From contig JAJPYH010000080.1 of assembly GCA_021205045.1 (NCBI GenBank), forward strand, positions 1 to 5,331: a stretch of 5,331 nucleotides of DNA. Direction: 5' to 3'. This stretch comes from Lachnospiraceae bacterium (GTDB lineage: Bacteria > Bacillota > Clostridia > Lachnospirales > Lachnospiraceae). The position numbers and the translations under genes are program-made. Of the stretch, positions 5,288-5,331 are shown one piece after another; positions within the stretch are counted from its first letter, which is position 1, and every line of letters begins with the position of its first letter. The notes beneath the pieces are model-generated. The model was not told the origin of the DNA and made no database searches. It saw nothing but the letters and a program-made list of their open reading frames with translations.

Positions 5288-5331
5288 TCAGTAATTGGGT
5301 CGTTAAGCCTTTAAGTCCGTTTTTTGGGACA
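5288..5331. other. Right-edge sequence not resembling licD
   Basis: After the licD stop, none of the three forward frames reads like the missing LicD C-terminus. One frame stays open from ATG 5278 to the window end (VLVSNWVVKPLSPFFGT), but I do not recognise it. GTCC (5315-5318) and GGAC (5327-5330) form a small inverted repeat around T-rich sequence. This may be the end of an inserted element or simply intergenic DNA; 44 bases are too few to decide. Confidence 0.35.

Overview
The window looks like chromosomal DNA of a gut-type, low-to-mid GC Firmicute, most likely a Lachnospiraceae/Clostridia member. The reasons are sigma-A-like promoters with strong AGGAGG-type ribosome sites, a Firmicutes-style IS1182-family transposase, bacterial Ig-like repeats, and a TagD-like/LicD pair. 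No rRNA, tRNA or CRISPR is present, so the taxon is an inference. All genes read rightward.

Region by region. (1) 24-1810 is a complete-looking IS1182-family insertion sequence of about 1.79 kb. It has perfect 27-bp terminal inverted repeats, its own promoter, an intact 533-aa DDE transposase and a rho-independent terminator just inside the right end. (2) 1811-1969 is a compact control region: a small hairpin, a nested dyad that overlaps a TTGACA -35 box, a TAAAAT -10 box, and a strong ribosome site before ATG 1970. (3) 1970-4074 encodes an exported protein: signal peptide, acidic linker, N-terminal beta-type region, transglutaminase-like Cys-His-Asp domain and three 94-aa Ig-like repeats. 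The signal peptide and the body lie in different frames, joined at a run of ten G residues (2083-2092). A run of 8 or 11 G would give one protein of 700 or 701 aa, while 9 or 10 gives early stops. (4) 4075-4199 holds a long imperfect hairpin without a U-tract. (5) 4200-5287 is a translationally coupled pair: a TagD-like nucleotidyltransferase followed by a LicD-family phosphotransferase. These probably make and transfer a CDP-activated phospho-group onto a surface glycan. The LicD frame stops at 219 aa, short of the usual family length, and the last ~45 bases do not look like licD.

The combined picture is a cell-surface locus: a switchable secreted protein next to glycan-decorating enzymes, with a mobile element on one side and a possible second disruption at the right edge. 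The most interesting signal is the poly-G tract between signal peptide and mature protein, a candidate phase-variation switch that could also be a sequencing error or a fixed mutation.
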